Shown piece by piece: positions 44,670-53,284 of a stretch of 64,000 nucleotides of DNA. Within the stretch, counting starts at the first letter, position 1; every line of letters starts with the position of its first letter. Origin of the DNA: Pleionea sp. CnH1-48 (GTDB lineage Bacteria > Pseudomonadota > Gammaproteobacteria > Enterobacterales > Kangiellaceae). The position numbers and the translations under genes were made by a program. Where the stretch lies: assembly GCF_024124665.1 (NCBI RefSeq), contig NZ_JAMXSB010000017.1, positions 106,093-170,092 on the forward strand. Direction: 5' to 3'. Below the pieces are notes generated by a model. It did no database searches. It was not told the origin of the DNA and saw nothing but the letters and a program-made list of their open reading frames with translations.

Positions 44670-46031
44670 ATGCAAATTAAGCAAGATAGAAGATATCTAA
44701 AACAAAAAAAAGCAGGCGGCGTATTCTTGGTTCAAATCGCTGTACCAACAGCATTACGTCATTTAACAAACAACAAAGCCGTTCTAACACGCTCAACAGG
44801 CACAAATAACTTAAGAGAAGCTAAAGCGCATAGAGATGCCTTTTTGCGTGAATGGGAAAGCCTAAAGCTACAAGCTGGGATTAACCCAAAGGGCCACCGC
44901 TTACGTTCTCTTGTAGCAGACCTTAAGCAATCTTATAAAGAATCTTTAGGAGATCATGACACCGCTCAAACTTGGCTTGATGGACACGACCCCGAGTATT
45001 ATTACAACCAAGGTGATTTGATTATGGCTGACGCTATTAGAATTGCTAAGGGCGGCGAGGCTAAGTTTTCAGGTGTTCAAGAAGGTTACACACTATCAGA
45101 AGTTACTAAGGAATATAGAAATACAATTCTCAGTAAGAAGTCGGATAATTACTTAACTAAAATCTTAAAAGCTGCTTCGCGCTGGGAGGATTTTGACAAA
45201 GAAGCTACGCCGTTGAAAAATATCGGTAGAGCAAAAGTAGTTGCATTTATTGAACACCTCTCAGAAGTTGAAAACCTGAAAAATAAAACTATACGCGATG
45301 TATTATCAATCTTTAATAAAACGTGGATTTATGCAACAAATAAAGAATATATTATTGATAAACCATCACCGTTTACTGACCATGCTTTAGAGGTTTTAGA
45401 CAGTGAATCCTATGAAGTCCTTACTTTGGAAGAATGGGAAGGCATACTTATAAACTATCTACCTAGATGTAAAACGATAGGTGCTAAGCTCTTTATGTTC
45501 CTAGGTATTACATCTGGCATGCGTATAGAAGAGATATCCGGCCTTAGAAAGGGCGATATAAAATATGTTGATGGTGTATTGTGCTTTCATGTTAATGATA
45601 ACAACCGCACAGTTAAAACTAAGAATGCAATTAGATATATTCCTGTAATGAATCGATATATTGATGTAATTAAAAAACTTGCAGAAGGAAATCCAGAAGA
45701 CTTTTTATTCAATGAAGCTCTGCCAACTAAAAATAAACACTCTGGCTGGTTTAGCAGCAATATTCTAGAATCTAAGCGGACCTTTGGCATCACTACCCGC
45801 TATAAATCATTCCACAGTTTAAGATGTAATATTGCAACAGCTTGCGAAAATGCAAAAATTGAAGAGCGAACCGCCGCGTGGCTTTGTGGACATTCCAGAA
45901 ATCAAACTCTAACCTATGGTTTGTATTCAGATGGGGCGAGTATTAAAGAAATCTTGAAACCTGCCATTGATAAAGTTGAGGAAAGGCTAGAGCCATTTTT
46001 GGCTTTTGATAACTTAGTGTTTGGTAAATAA
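44670..46031 (+). CDS. int: Tyrosine-recombinase phage integrase
   Basis: The 453 residues begin with a DUF6538-like arm-binding N terminus (KQDRRYLKQKKAGGVFLVQI). The core-binding domain is at about 135-230 and the catalytic domain from about 250. Active-site residues are Arg285 (TSGMRIEEISGL), His382 and Arg385 (FHSLRCN), His408 (LCGHSRN) and probably Tyr416 (LTYGLYS). The AAGGAG ribosome site precedes the ATG by 9 bases. It is the only plus-strand prophage gene in the window and converges on the minus-strand gene at 46073. Confidence 0.93.
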   Translation: MQIKQDRRYLKQKKAGGVFLVQIAVPTALRHLTNNKAVLTRSTGTNNLREAKAHRDAFLREWESLKLQAGINPKGHRLRSLVADLKQSYKESLGDHDTAQTWLDGHDPEYYYNQGDLIMADAIRIAKGGEAKFSGVQEGYTLSEVTKEYRNTILSKKSDNYLTKILKAASRWEDFDKEATPLKNIGRAKVVAFIEHLSEVENLKNKTIRDVLSIFNKTWIYATNKEYIIDKPSPFTDHALEVLDSESYEVLTLEEWEGILINYLPRCKTIGAKLFMFLGITSGMRIEEISGLRKGDIKYVDGVLCFHVNDNNRTVKTKNAIRYIPVMNRYIDVIKKLAEGNPEDFLFNEALPTKNKHSGWFSSNILESKRTFGITTRYKSFHSLRCNIATACENAKIEERTAAWLCGHSRNQTLTYGLYSDGASIKEILKPAIDKVEERLEPFLAFDNLVFGK

Positions 46032-46038
46032 AAATAGT

Positions 46039-46062
46039 GAAGGGAGTTTAACGACTCCCTTC
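46039..46062 (+). terminator. Bidirectional terminator after the integrase
   Basis: GAAGGGAGT pairs with ACTCCCTTC across a 6-base loop, 7 bases after the integrase stop. On the minus strand it is followed by ACTATTTTTATT, so it also ends transcription from the phage genes on that strand. Confidence 0.85.
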
Positions 46063-46072
46063 TAGTTTACCC

Positions 46073-46390
46073 TCAAAATATCTCAACACCTAGCTTGTCA
46101 TTTAGCACATTGTAGTACTCTTCTCTGTCCCTAGGACTTTCTAGCTTCCTACATGCAAAATCTAAAGCGTTTAATGCGTCTTGCTTTGTTATTTCACCCT
46201 TTTCAACATATGATTTTAAATGTTTGTCATATATTTCTTGCAACTCACAATAAGAACCATTTTGCCCACAAGAGACATAATCTGAGTCATTTTTTCCTCC
46301 CGGAACTTTATCTTCATATTGATATTGACTAGTAATGTCCTCTATTGTGCTTGGCTCTGACATATTAACAAACTGACTAAGTATACTCAT
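46073..46390 (-). CDS. Hypothetical prophage protein
   Basis: This 105-residue acidic protein is not recognised. It contains CGQNGSYCEL (two Cys) and a helical region. A GGAG ribosome site lies 8 bases before the ATG. It is the last gene of the minus-strand block beside the integrase, where accessory (moron) genes often sit in siphophages, so it may be a late-gene tail or lysogenic accessory. There is no function evidence. Confidence 0.6.
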   Translation of the reverse strand: MSILSQFVNMSEPSTIEDITSQYQYEDKVPGGKNDSDYVSCGQNGSYCELQEIYDKHLKSYVEKGEITKQDALNALDFACRKLESPRDREEYYNVLNDKLGVEIF

Positions 46391-46501
46391 ACATGCTCCG
46401 TTTTAAACAATGAATTTGTATATGAAGAGATAAGGCTGCTTAAATGGAAAACAAGAGCAGCCGACATCTATTTTAAATTTAATCTCGCAATTGAGTTATT
46501 G

Positions 46502-46906
46502 TCACAGTGGTATTTGGAGTTTAGGCCGCTTCCAGCTATCGATAGGCTTATGCCTCGGATAATCCCTCAAAGCCTGCCTATAAGCCCTTAGCGCCTCTCT
46601 CTGCTCATCCTTGAGCGGATAGTCTAAGGTCATATACTTATCGGTCCTCTGCAACTCAGAATCACGCCACGCGCGTTCATCTGCGATACGTTCTTTAGAA
46701 TTCCTCAAGTCCTCGATATAAAATATCTGCAAGTCCTTATCAAAACAATTAGCGCCACTGTGTAGCGCATCATGCCATTGTTGATAAGTGATCTCTGTGC
46801 AGTCTTCGGGGATCTCTTTGTCTATATCTTCGTGATAAAACTCAAGTTCACCCTTTGCGACTTGCCGCACAAACCGCCTTACGTTGTCTTCATTCGCCTT
46901 AAAAAT
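46502..46906 (-). CDS. Phage tail-assembly chaperone with a probable ATT start
   Basis: The 134 residues end in the tail-assembly chaperone pattern (AWRDSELQRTDKYMTLDYPL, then ALRAYRQALRDYPRH with a final RPKLQIPL), which follows J-like tip genes in siphophages. The previous stop (TAA 46919-46917) is part of TAAGGAGG, a perfect ribosome site. Five bases later comes ATT (46906), in frame, and no ATG, GTG or TTG follows near it in frame. A TTG at 46939 lies inside the J gene and lacks a ribosome site. Start by ATT is therefore likely but unproven. Confidence 0.72.
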   Translation of the reverse strand: MFKANEDNVRRFVRQVAKGELEFYHEDIDKEIPEDCTEITYQQWHDALHSGANCFDKDLQIFYIEDLRNSKERIADERAWRDSELQRTDKYMTLDYPLKDEQREALRAYRQALRDYPRHKPIDSWKRPKLQIPL

Positions 46907-46916
46907 ATTTACCTCC

Positions 46917-49900
46917 TTATGATTTGTAGCCAATCGCAATCCAACTTAATGTTGTTCCGTTTCGATGCGAACCGTTCACCCACGTACAACCCGAATTAGT
47001 CCACAATCTAGGGTGACAGGGATCAGCCGCTAGATGATTTTCATTCGAACAACCTACCACGGTATACACCTGTGAGAATGTCGCAGGGAAAGCAAAGTAT
47101 TGATTAGCGTTGTTGATAACGGCGGCGGTCGCTTTTCCCCATTGAATCATCAGGCCCGTATCTTTATCACGCCAATAGCCAGTTTCATTCATTGACATGG
47201 TGTTTTCAAGAAACGATAAGATTTCCCCAGAAAACAAAGAGAGGTTTAATGCGGTCGTTGTGCCACCGTGACGAGTCAACACGATGTAGTAAGGCTCATT
47301 ACTATTTATCGGTGCTGTGTCATCGGTGAAACCATCATTGATACTGATAGAATAAGAGCCGAACCAAAGACCGCCCACATCAATCTCTTGCTCATTGTTC
47401 GCGGTTCCTTGATAACGTCTTTGATAAATCAAAGGGCCACTTACTGAGCCTCGGCGAATTGATACAGTCCAATCAGGCGCAGTCCAGTTTCTATTAGCTC
47501 CATTGTTACGATAACTATTCGACGCATACAACTTAAACTTAACCACCACACGGCCACCGCTTCCGGTTGCGATTGTAAAGTTACTATAAGCGCCATTACC
47601 TAAACTGGTTGGCGTTGCGTTTGCCTTTGTACCACCGCCAAGAAAATATTGATTAATACTTTTCTTAACGTTGTCAGTGATTGCGGCGGGGTCGTTAATA
47701 AAACCATCTCCACCCGAGCCGAATACAGAGGCGCGGGGTTTCCCATCGACTAACTGAACAGCGAAAACGGTTTCGTCTGTTGCTTTGTCGCGAATGTTCA
47801 GCGGAGAGCTTGAGAATGGGTTAAGTTCTAATTTCACTCCTGAATTATTACCCGACTCATCACCAGACGATTGAACGCTTACATGATGCGCTCTGATTGC
47901 TCCCGCTTGAATCCAGTTTGCACTAATGACATTTTCAAGACCTGCTGGCGGGTTGTCTTGGTAAGTAAAGTCGGCCCACGTCATGACCTTTGCGCCGCTC
48001 GTTCCATTGCCCCAAGATTTTGCCACGGCTCGCCCATCAAAATACATGTCATTAGTTTGATAGTGAAAACGTATGGCTCTATATTCTGGGACTGCGTTTG
48101 CTGTAATAGACCCCATTCCAATATGACCATATCCATCACCCGTATAAGTCATGTGAATGCTCGCACCACCTTGACCACTTTCACCGATTGATAATGCGCC
48201 TGCTTGTTGTCCTAACGTGTTGTTAGAGTTCGCGCCGCTTGTATCAATTGTAATAGAACCCGTTGCAGCATTGATATCAATAGCTGTGTCTGCTGTATCG
48301 TTGTAAGTCTTCCTTAACTGTAAGCGCTGTCCTTGTTTATTCAACATAGTGAACGTGCGTGAATAATTGGCGAGGTCAGAATACAAAATATTTCGCGTTG
48401 TGTTTTGATAACCCAAATACAACTCACCGTTTGCCGCTGATAGTGTGACATTTCCATTGTTGTGACATTTGAGAATATAGTCATTGTTGTAAGTTGTGTA
48501 AAAACCACCGCCCGCATGTAAAGTATAATCCGTAACGCCGTAAATTTGATTGGCGCTCATGTTCAGTTTTTGGAAAAAATACGTTGTATCTTTATTGGTT
48601 AATGATTTTGTAACGCCGTCTACTTGATTATATATAACACCATTGAACGAACGTATAATCACATCGCCATTATCAGATTGAAAATAAAGAGCCTTGTTTG
48701 TTGCGGAGCCTACGCCCACATAACCATCACGAAATCCGCCTTTTTGATTGAAAGAAATATAATTGATATTACTTGCACCGTCATTACTTCCGTAAATCGT
48801 TGTCACACCGTCTAAGGTTTTCCAGTTAACTGAATTACCGTAAAGCTCTACATCGCCTTGATAGTTCCGCATAGAAAAATCAGTGTTGCCATCAGAACCA
48901 AACCCAAACCATGCTTTTTCCTGATTCCGAAAGTTTTTAAAGGAAATCCAACCCGCTTGCGCGGCGTTCTCGCTGTTGTCATCTCGTAAAGTGAGCGTAG
49001 GGACCGCCGCAGAAATGACTTGTGAAGCATTAAAAGTATTACTCTTACTTTTCTCTGCATATTCTGAATGCGTATGTTGCATAACGCTTCCTGAACCCGC
49101 TTGAAAATCTTCAACACTCGATAAGGTGATTGTGGCTGTTCCCATATCACCCGTCACGTTCGAAACCGTTAACGTATAGACAACATCTTCGGTTGTGGGG
49201 TCATCATTAATAAAATAACTAACGGGCCACGCTGTAAAGGACTCTAAAGGCTCACCAACGCCGCCCATTGATTCCGCTGTACCTGTCACAGTTCGTTCAT
49301 CAAGGACCAAAGAGCCACGTTTCAAAGTTAACTTAGCGCTTGGCTTGGTTAGCACAGAGCCAAGATGACGATTAACACCACCACGACCAGACACCGTTAA
49401 CTTGATGTTTTGTCCTGGCTTATGCTTTGGCGGTGTGAGTGTTACTGTTGCGCTTGTCGTAAAGTGTTGATAAGCGCTCGCTGTTCCACCCGTTGAACCT
49501 GTCCCACTTCCACCGCCCGCGTTACCTAGTTGCTCGATGATATCAGGGCTTAGTGCTTCAAGATTCACTGAGGCAGGTTTCAAGTGGTTTCCGTTAACCA
49601 ATCCGTTACCTTGAGAGTCCACAGAGAAAACCGTCTCGCCTTGTCGGTCTTTCGCTTCCAGTAAGTTTGCACCGCCCATCTGAGCAACACCGCCGCCGCT
49701 CTCGGTCGTCTTAATGCTTCCTGAAACATTAATATTTTTCGCAAAGATACTATCCACGTCTAACGCATCGGCGCTAACGGTTCCATGTACAATGGTGTTA
49801 CCGTCAATGACCTGACCCACTTTAACCCAGCTTGAGCCATTCCAAAAACGAGTTTCTGAAAAAGCGTTGCTTGCCTCTGAGTTATACAGGGTCACAACAT

Positions 49901-52103
49901 CGCGGTTAACTTTAGTCAGTCCCTCGCTGGTTATCGCACTCTCTGCGGCACTTTCAGACCATTGCTTATTGTTGGGTGCTGTCAGGCTTTTAACGTCCTT
50001 GTAGAAGCTCTTAGAGCCTCTTTCACCGTTCGAACCGTTATCACCATCAGCACCATCAATCACTGTAATAAAGCTTTGTGAAATAGAGTGTTGATAGGTT
50101 CCGTCATCATAAACGAAGGTTAAGAACACATTATCAGAATTATTACCCGTTGCGGTCCATGTGACAGAGCTATGATTATCACTTCCTTGTGTGGCGTTAA
50201 TGTTTCCCGTTGACGTATTAAGCGTTAGCGTTACAGATTCAACCGCTAAGACTTCCTGACCTTTATAAAATTTAGCGGTGACTGTGTTGGTATTGATTGA
50301 AGGCGACCAAACGTCCGTTTTGCTTTTTCTCCAAAGGTTGCTAATAGAACTCTGAATGCTCGCATGACTTACGCGGTCATAGTTACTTAAAGTAAACTCA
50401 CTCGACTTTGTAAAATCCGTTTCATAGCTTGAGTTACCCGCCGCAACCTGAACGTGATACCCCGAACCGTTAGGATAAAAAGGCAAGTCCATCTTCTTAT
50501 TGTGCGTCAGAAAAGTTTCAATGACTTGATTATCTTTTACTGTCTGAACCTTGAAGAAAGTAATCAACTGATTATCGATGGAATCCCACGACACCACACC
50601 GGAACGGGTCGAGCTGTTATTGTCTGGTGTAAAGATAACATTCGTTGGCGCATCGATATCATCAGGCGGCGCTAGAAAGGTATCGGGGATTTCCTCAACC
50701 GTGTCAGTGACAGCCCACGGATAGATTGAGTCTTGATGCTCCGTAAAACTAAAGCTCATTAAGCCATCCGCTTGCATCTTAGCGAAGTCACAGCGAAACA
50801 ACTTTTTATCCCATCCACGCAGCGCGTTAGAAATGCTCACGATATCGCTAGGCTCAACCACTAATGTCTCTGGCAAGGCATTGAATGAACACGTCACATC
50901 TTGACGACTTCGATTAGCAATCAATTGTGCCATCTGCAACGCTTCGGCTTGCGTCGAGATAGTATTGAAGTTAAACGACACCTCTAGCAGCTCGCCATTA
51001 TCCTCGGCTTTCCATTGCGTTTCCTTCTCTGAATTTACAGGAGGGTAAACCGCCTCGTTTTGTTCATACAGCAGCGCCTTATCTGCATAACGAACAATCA
51101 CACGGTTGTAGCGCTCGCGCTTTCCTCCGTGACCGCTGGTGATATTTCCAGATATATTCCGGTCATCAAAGTGATAGACAGGTTGCCCCGCGTCCTCAAT
51201 GCGCAGTCTGATTTTACCGCCTAATGGTGGAAGAGAACCACGCATACCAGAAAGAAGGGTCTTAACGTTATCAAACACTTTTCGATTAGTATCGAGCAAC
51301 GCATTGCAACTCATACGCGCGGTGGTCAATACTTCATACCCTGCAAAGCGTCTGAAAGTTTGCCTTTGTTCTTCATCGTAATAATACGTATATAAAGCGC
51401 GGCGATAGGTTTCGCCCGCCTCGCAGAAATCCGCAGCCGATTTAAAGCTGTCTAAATCAATCCTTGATTCTCTTGCGCCCTTACCATAGCGCGTATTGGT
51501 AAGGTAATCATAAAGACAAAGCGCGGGGTTATCTGAAAACTTAATAGTGTTAGTGCGGATATCTTTTACTTTCTTACCTTGGATAATCGCTTTAATTTCC
51601 GGCTCGCCTTGCCAGATATTTACCTCAGAGTTTTGTTGCAATCGGATATACGCATAGCACAAACCTTGTAATCTATGCTTTGTGGTCCACTCAGGAAACG
51701 CGGCGCGTAATTCAGCGCTCGCTTGTTGATTATCAGAGCCGTTGTATCTTTCGATTTTCAGCCATTTACTACCCTTGGTAAACTCAGAGATATCATTAAA
51801 GAAAATATTTTCAATTAGCTCAACTTCACCCTCACAGAATACACAAATCAAGTGCAAGAACTCATTACGCGCACCGCCTGGACTATCCGTGGTCGCCTTA
51901 AAGACTTTGATAGCCGGTACTTTTCGACGACCGTAAACAACAGGAATAGCGTGATCAGTCCCGCTCTTTTCTACTGTGATACCTTGCGGCTCTTCTTCTG
52001 GGAAAAGCCAAGATTCTAATTTTTTTCTGAATTTTTCAATCGCTCCGAATAAACCCAGTGAGGTTATATTCAAAACCTTTTTTAATTTACTTCCTAGTCC
52101 CAT
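46917..52103 (-). CDS. Tail tip host-specificity protein, J-like with fibre
   Basis: The gene encodes 1728 residues. The first 500 match lambda J (DHAIPVVYGRRKVPAIKVF, GYEVLTTARMSCNALLDT, with a DUF-type hub core), then fibronectin-like repeats at about 500-650. A collagen-like GDNGSNGERGSK follows near 700, then long beta-repeat fibre segments containing LLEAKDRQGETVFSVD. The C-terminal fibre knob ends in TTLSWIAIGYKS. It is one of the longest tip proteins of its type and probably sets host range. It begins immediately after the preceding stop (TAA ATG). It overlaps no other true gene except the start region of the chaperone gene. Confidence 0.9.
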   Translation of the reverse strand: MGLGSKLKKVLNITSLGLFGAIEKFRKKLESWLFPEEEPQGITVEKSGTDHAIPVVYGRRKVPAIKVFKATTDSPGGARNEFLHLICVFCEGEVELIENIFFNDISEFTKGSKWLKIERYNGSDNQQASAELRAAFPEWTTKHRLQGLCYAYIRLQQNSEVNIWQGEPEIKAIIQGKKVKDIRTNTIKFSDNPALCLYDYLTNTRYGKGARESRIDLDSFKSAADFCEAGETYRRALYTYYYDEEQRQTFRRFAGYEVLTTARMSCNALLDTNRKVFDNVKTLLSGMRGSLPPLGGKIRLRIEDAGQPVYHFDDRNISGNITSGHGGKRERYNRVIVRYADKALLYEQNEAVYPPVNSEKETQWKAEDNGELLEVSFNFNTISTQAEALQMAQLIANRSRQDVTCSFNALPETLVVEPSDIVSISNALRGWDKKLFRCDFAKMQADGLMSFSFTEHQDSIYPWAVTDTVEEIPDTFLAPPDDIDAPTNVIFTPDNNSSTRSGVVSWDSIDNQLITFFKVQTVKDNQVIETFLTHNKKMDLPFYPNGSGYHVQVAAGNSSYETDFTKSSEFTLSNYDRVSHASIQSSISNLWRKSKTDVWSPSINTNTVTAKFYKGQEVLAVESVTLTLNTSTGNINATQGSDNHSSVTWTATGNNSDNVFLTFVYDDGTYQHSISQSFITVIDGADGDNGSNGERGSKSFYKDVKSLTAPNNKQWSESAAESAITSEGLTKVNRDVVTLYNSEASNAFSETRFWNGSSWVKVGQVIDGNTIVHGTVSADALDVDSIFAKNINVSGSIKTTESGGGVAQMGGANLLEAKDRQGETVFSVDSQGNGLVNGNHLKPASVNLEALSPDIIEQLGNAGGGSGTGSTGGTASAYQHFTTSATVTLTPPKHKPGQNIKLTVSGRGGVNRHLGSVLTKPSAKLTLKRGSLVLDERTVTGTAESMGGVGEPLESFTAWPVSYFINDDPTTEDVVYTLTVSNVTGDMGTATITLSSVEDFQAGSGSVMQHTHSEYAEKSKSNTFNASQVISAAVPTLTLRDDNSENAAQAGWISFKNFRNQEKAWFGFGSDGNTDFSMRNYQGDVELYGNSVNWKTLDGVTTIYGSNDGASNINYISFNQKGGFRDGYVGVGSATNKALYFQSDNGDVIIRSFNGVIYNQVDGVTKSLTNKDTTYFFQKLNMSANQIYGVTDYTLHAGGGFYTTYNNDYILKCHNNGNVTLSAANGELYLGYQNTTRNILYSDLANYSRTFTMLNKQGQRLQLRKTYNDTADTAIDINAATGSITIDTSGANSNNTLGQQAGALSIGESGQGGASIHMTYTGDGYGHIGMGSITANAVPEYRAIRFHYQTNDMYFDGRAVAKSWGNGTSGAKVMTWADFTYQDNPPAGLENVISANWIQAGAIRAHHVSVQSSGDESGNNSGVKLELNPFSSSPLNIRDKATDETVFAVQLVDGKPRASVFGSGGDGFINDPAAITDNVKKSINQYFLGGGTKANATPTSLGNGAYSNFTIATGSGGRVVVKFKLYASNSYRNNGANRNWTAPDWTVSIRRGSVSGPLIYQRRYQGTANNEQEIDVGGLWFGSYSISINDGFTDDTAPINSNEPYYIVLTRHGGTTTALNLSLFSGEILSFLENTMSMNETGYWRDKDTGLMIQWGKATAAVINNANQYFAFPATFSQVYTVVGCSNENHLAADPCHPRLWTNSGCTWVNGSHRNGTTLSWIAIGYKS

Positions 52104-52649
52104 TTAATTACGTCCCCATTTATATTCCACACCCGCAACACTTGCAAAGGACATCCCCTCATCATCTGGGAATAACTTTTTTTGACTGTTAGTGGTGCTA
52201 CGTCTTCCTATGACTTTCTTAAAGTCGGCCCACTCACTCGCCGCGTTTAACCTAATAACCGCGTCTTTACCTTCTGCAATCGCCGCATCCGTTATCATGC
52301 CGCTCCAGATTTCGATAGGTTTATCTATGACATTCCCCTCATCAAGAAACACCCGATAGATGGTAATATCGCGATTAACCTGTGACTGGTTCAGTAGAAT
52401 AGAAATCAATGTTTGGTCTACGGCTGAAAGTTCGAGCTTTACCATACCAACTGTTAACTCTGTTTTGTTTTGAATCGGGTCAAGCGCTAACAACAATCCA
52501 TTGCCTTGATAGACGTTACTTTGATATTCGATATCGAAAATACAATCTGTGAAGTATTGAGGTGTAGGTGTAAAATCTATTTTTACGAGGTGACAAAATT
52601 CCGTTTTATTTGCGATAGCCTCTAAGATGGGCTGTGATAAATTCAACAT
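52104..52649 (-). CDS. Phage tail-tip/baseplate hub-like protein
   Basis: This 181-residue protein sits between a Dit-like and a J-like gene. It starts with LNLSQPILEAIANKTEFCHL and carries the ADFKKVIGRRSTTNSQ region, like DUF2163 and related hub proteins. It shares no sequence signature that fixes a name. The stop is adjacent to the J start. It is likely a component of the tail tip. Confidence 0.7.
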   Translation of the reverse strand: MLNLSQPILEAIANKTEFCHLVKIDFTPTPQYFTDCIFDIEYQSNVYQGNGLLLALDPIQNKTELTVGMVKLELSAVDQTLISILLNQSQVNRDITIYRVFLDEGNVIDKPIEIWSGMITDAAIAEGKDAVIRLNAASEWADFKKVIGRRSTTNSQKKLFPDDEGMSFASVAGVEYKWGRN

Positions 52650-52652
52650 GTT

Positions 52653-53255
52653 TTAAAAACTTTCCTGTAGGTCCAATTCCATAGTGATAAAATCTGTTTG
52701 TGCGCTCGCTTTAAATTCTTGAGCGTCGTTTTTCAAAGAAAGGGTAAACGGCACATTTCGCACCGTTAATACTTCATTGGCTTTCACACTTTCAATCAAG
52801 TTAGAGCTAAGTTTTAATGTTGTCTCTCCTTGTGCATTACTATTGGCATCCTCGCGAACCTGATACACCTTTGTATGGCCTGCAAAGCGAATGACATCAC
52901 CCGCCTTAGCAATACCATTAATACTTGGCGTATAACCTTGAATCAGAACTGTCTTAGCGCCCGCGTTCGTATTCGCTTTAACATTGGGTGAGCCTGTTGC
53001 AACACCTCTAGGCTCTGAGTAAATCGGTAAAGCCATCGAGAAAGAATTAAAAGAACCTTCAAGGGCGGTTATAAATCCCCACAATTCGCGGTGCTGTGAT
53101 TGGTTAAGCGGGATTGTTTTTAAGCGCACCTCAAAACGATGCGCGGGGATTCTTCCGACATGTCGCCGAAAACTCTTTGATTCGGTGCTGATTGTGGGGG
53201 CCTGACTGGTCAGCGTAACACCGCTAATGCCAATCAAGTTTGGAAATGTAGACAT
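52653..53255 (-). CDS. Distal-tail-like phage protein
   Basis: The 200 residues show beta-rich, low-complexity segments with FEVRLKTIPLNQSQHRELWGFI. Positioned after the tape measure and before the hub gene, this matches distal tail proteins or a minor tail protein (lambda M to L region). The next stop is 3 bases from the next start. Confidence 0.7.
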   Translation of the reverse strand: MSTFPNLIGISGVTLTSQAPTISTESKSFRRHVGRIPAHRFEVRLKTIPLNQSQHRELWGFITALEGSFNSFSMALPIYSEPRGVATGSPNVKANTNAGAKTVLIQGYTPSINGIAKAGDVIRFAGHTKVYQVREDANSNAQGETTLKLSSNLIESVKANEVLTVRNVPFTLSLKNDAQEFKASAQTDFITMELDLQESF

Positions 53256-53284
53256 TGTTTAAAATCCTTTTTGTTTATTTCTAT

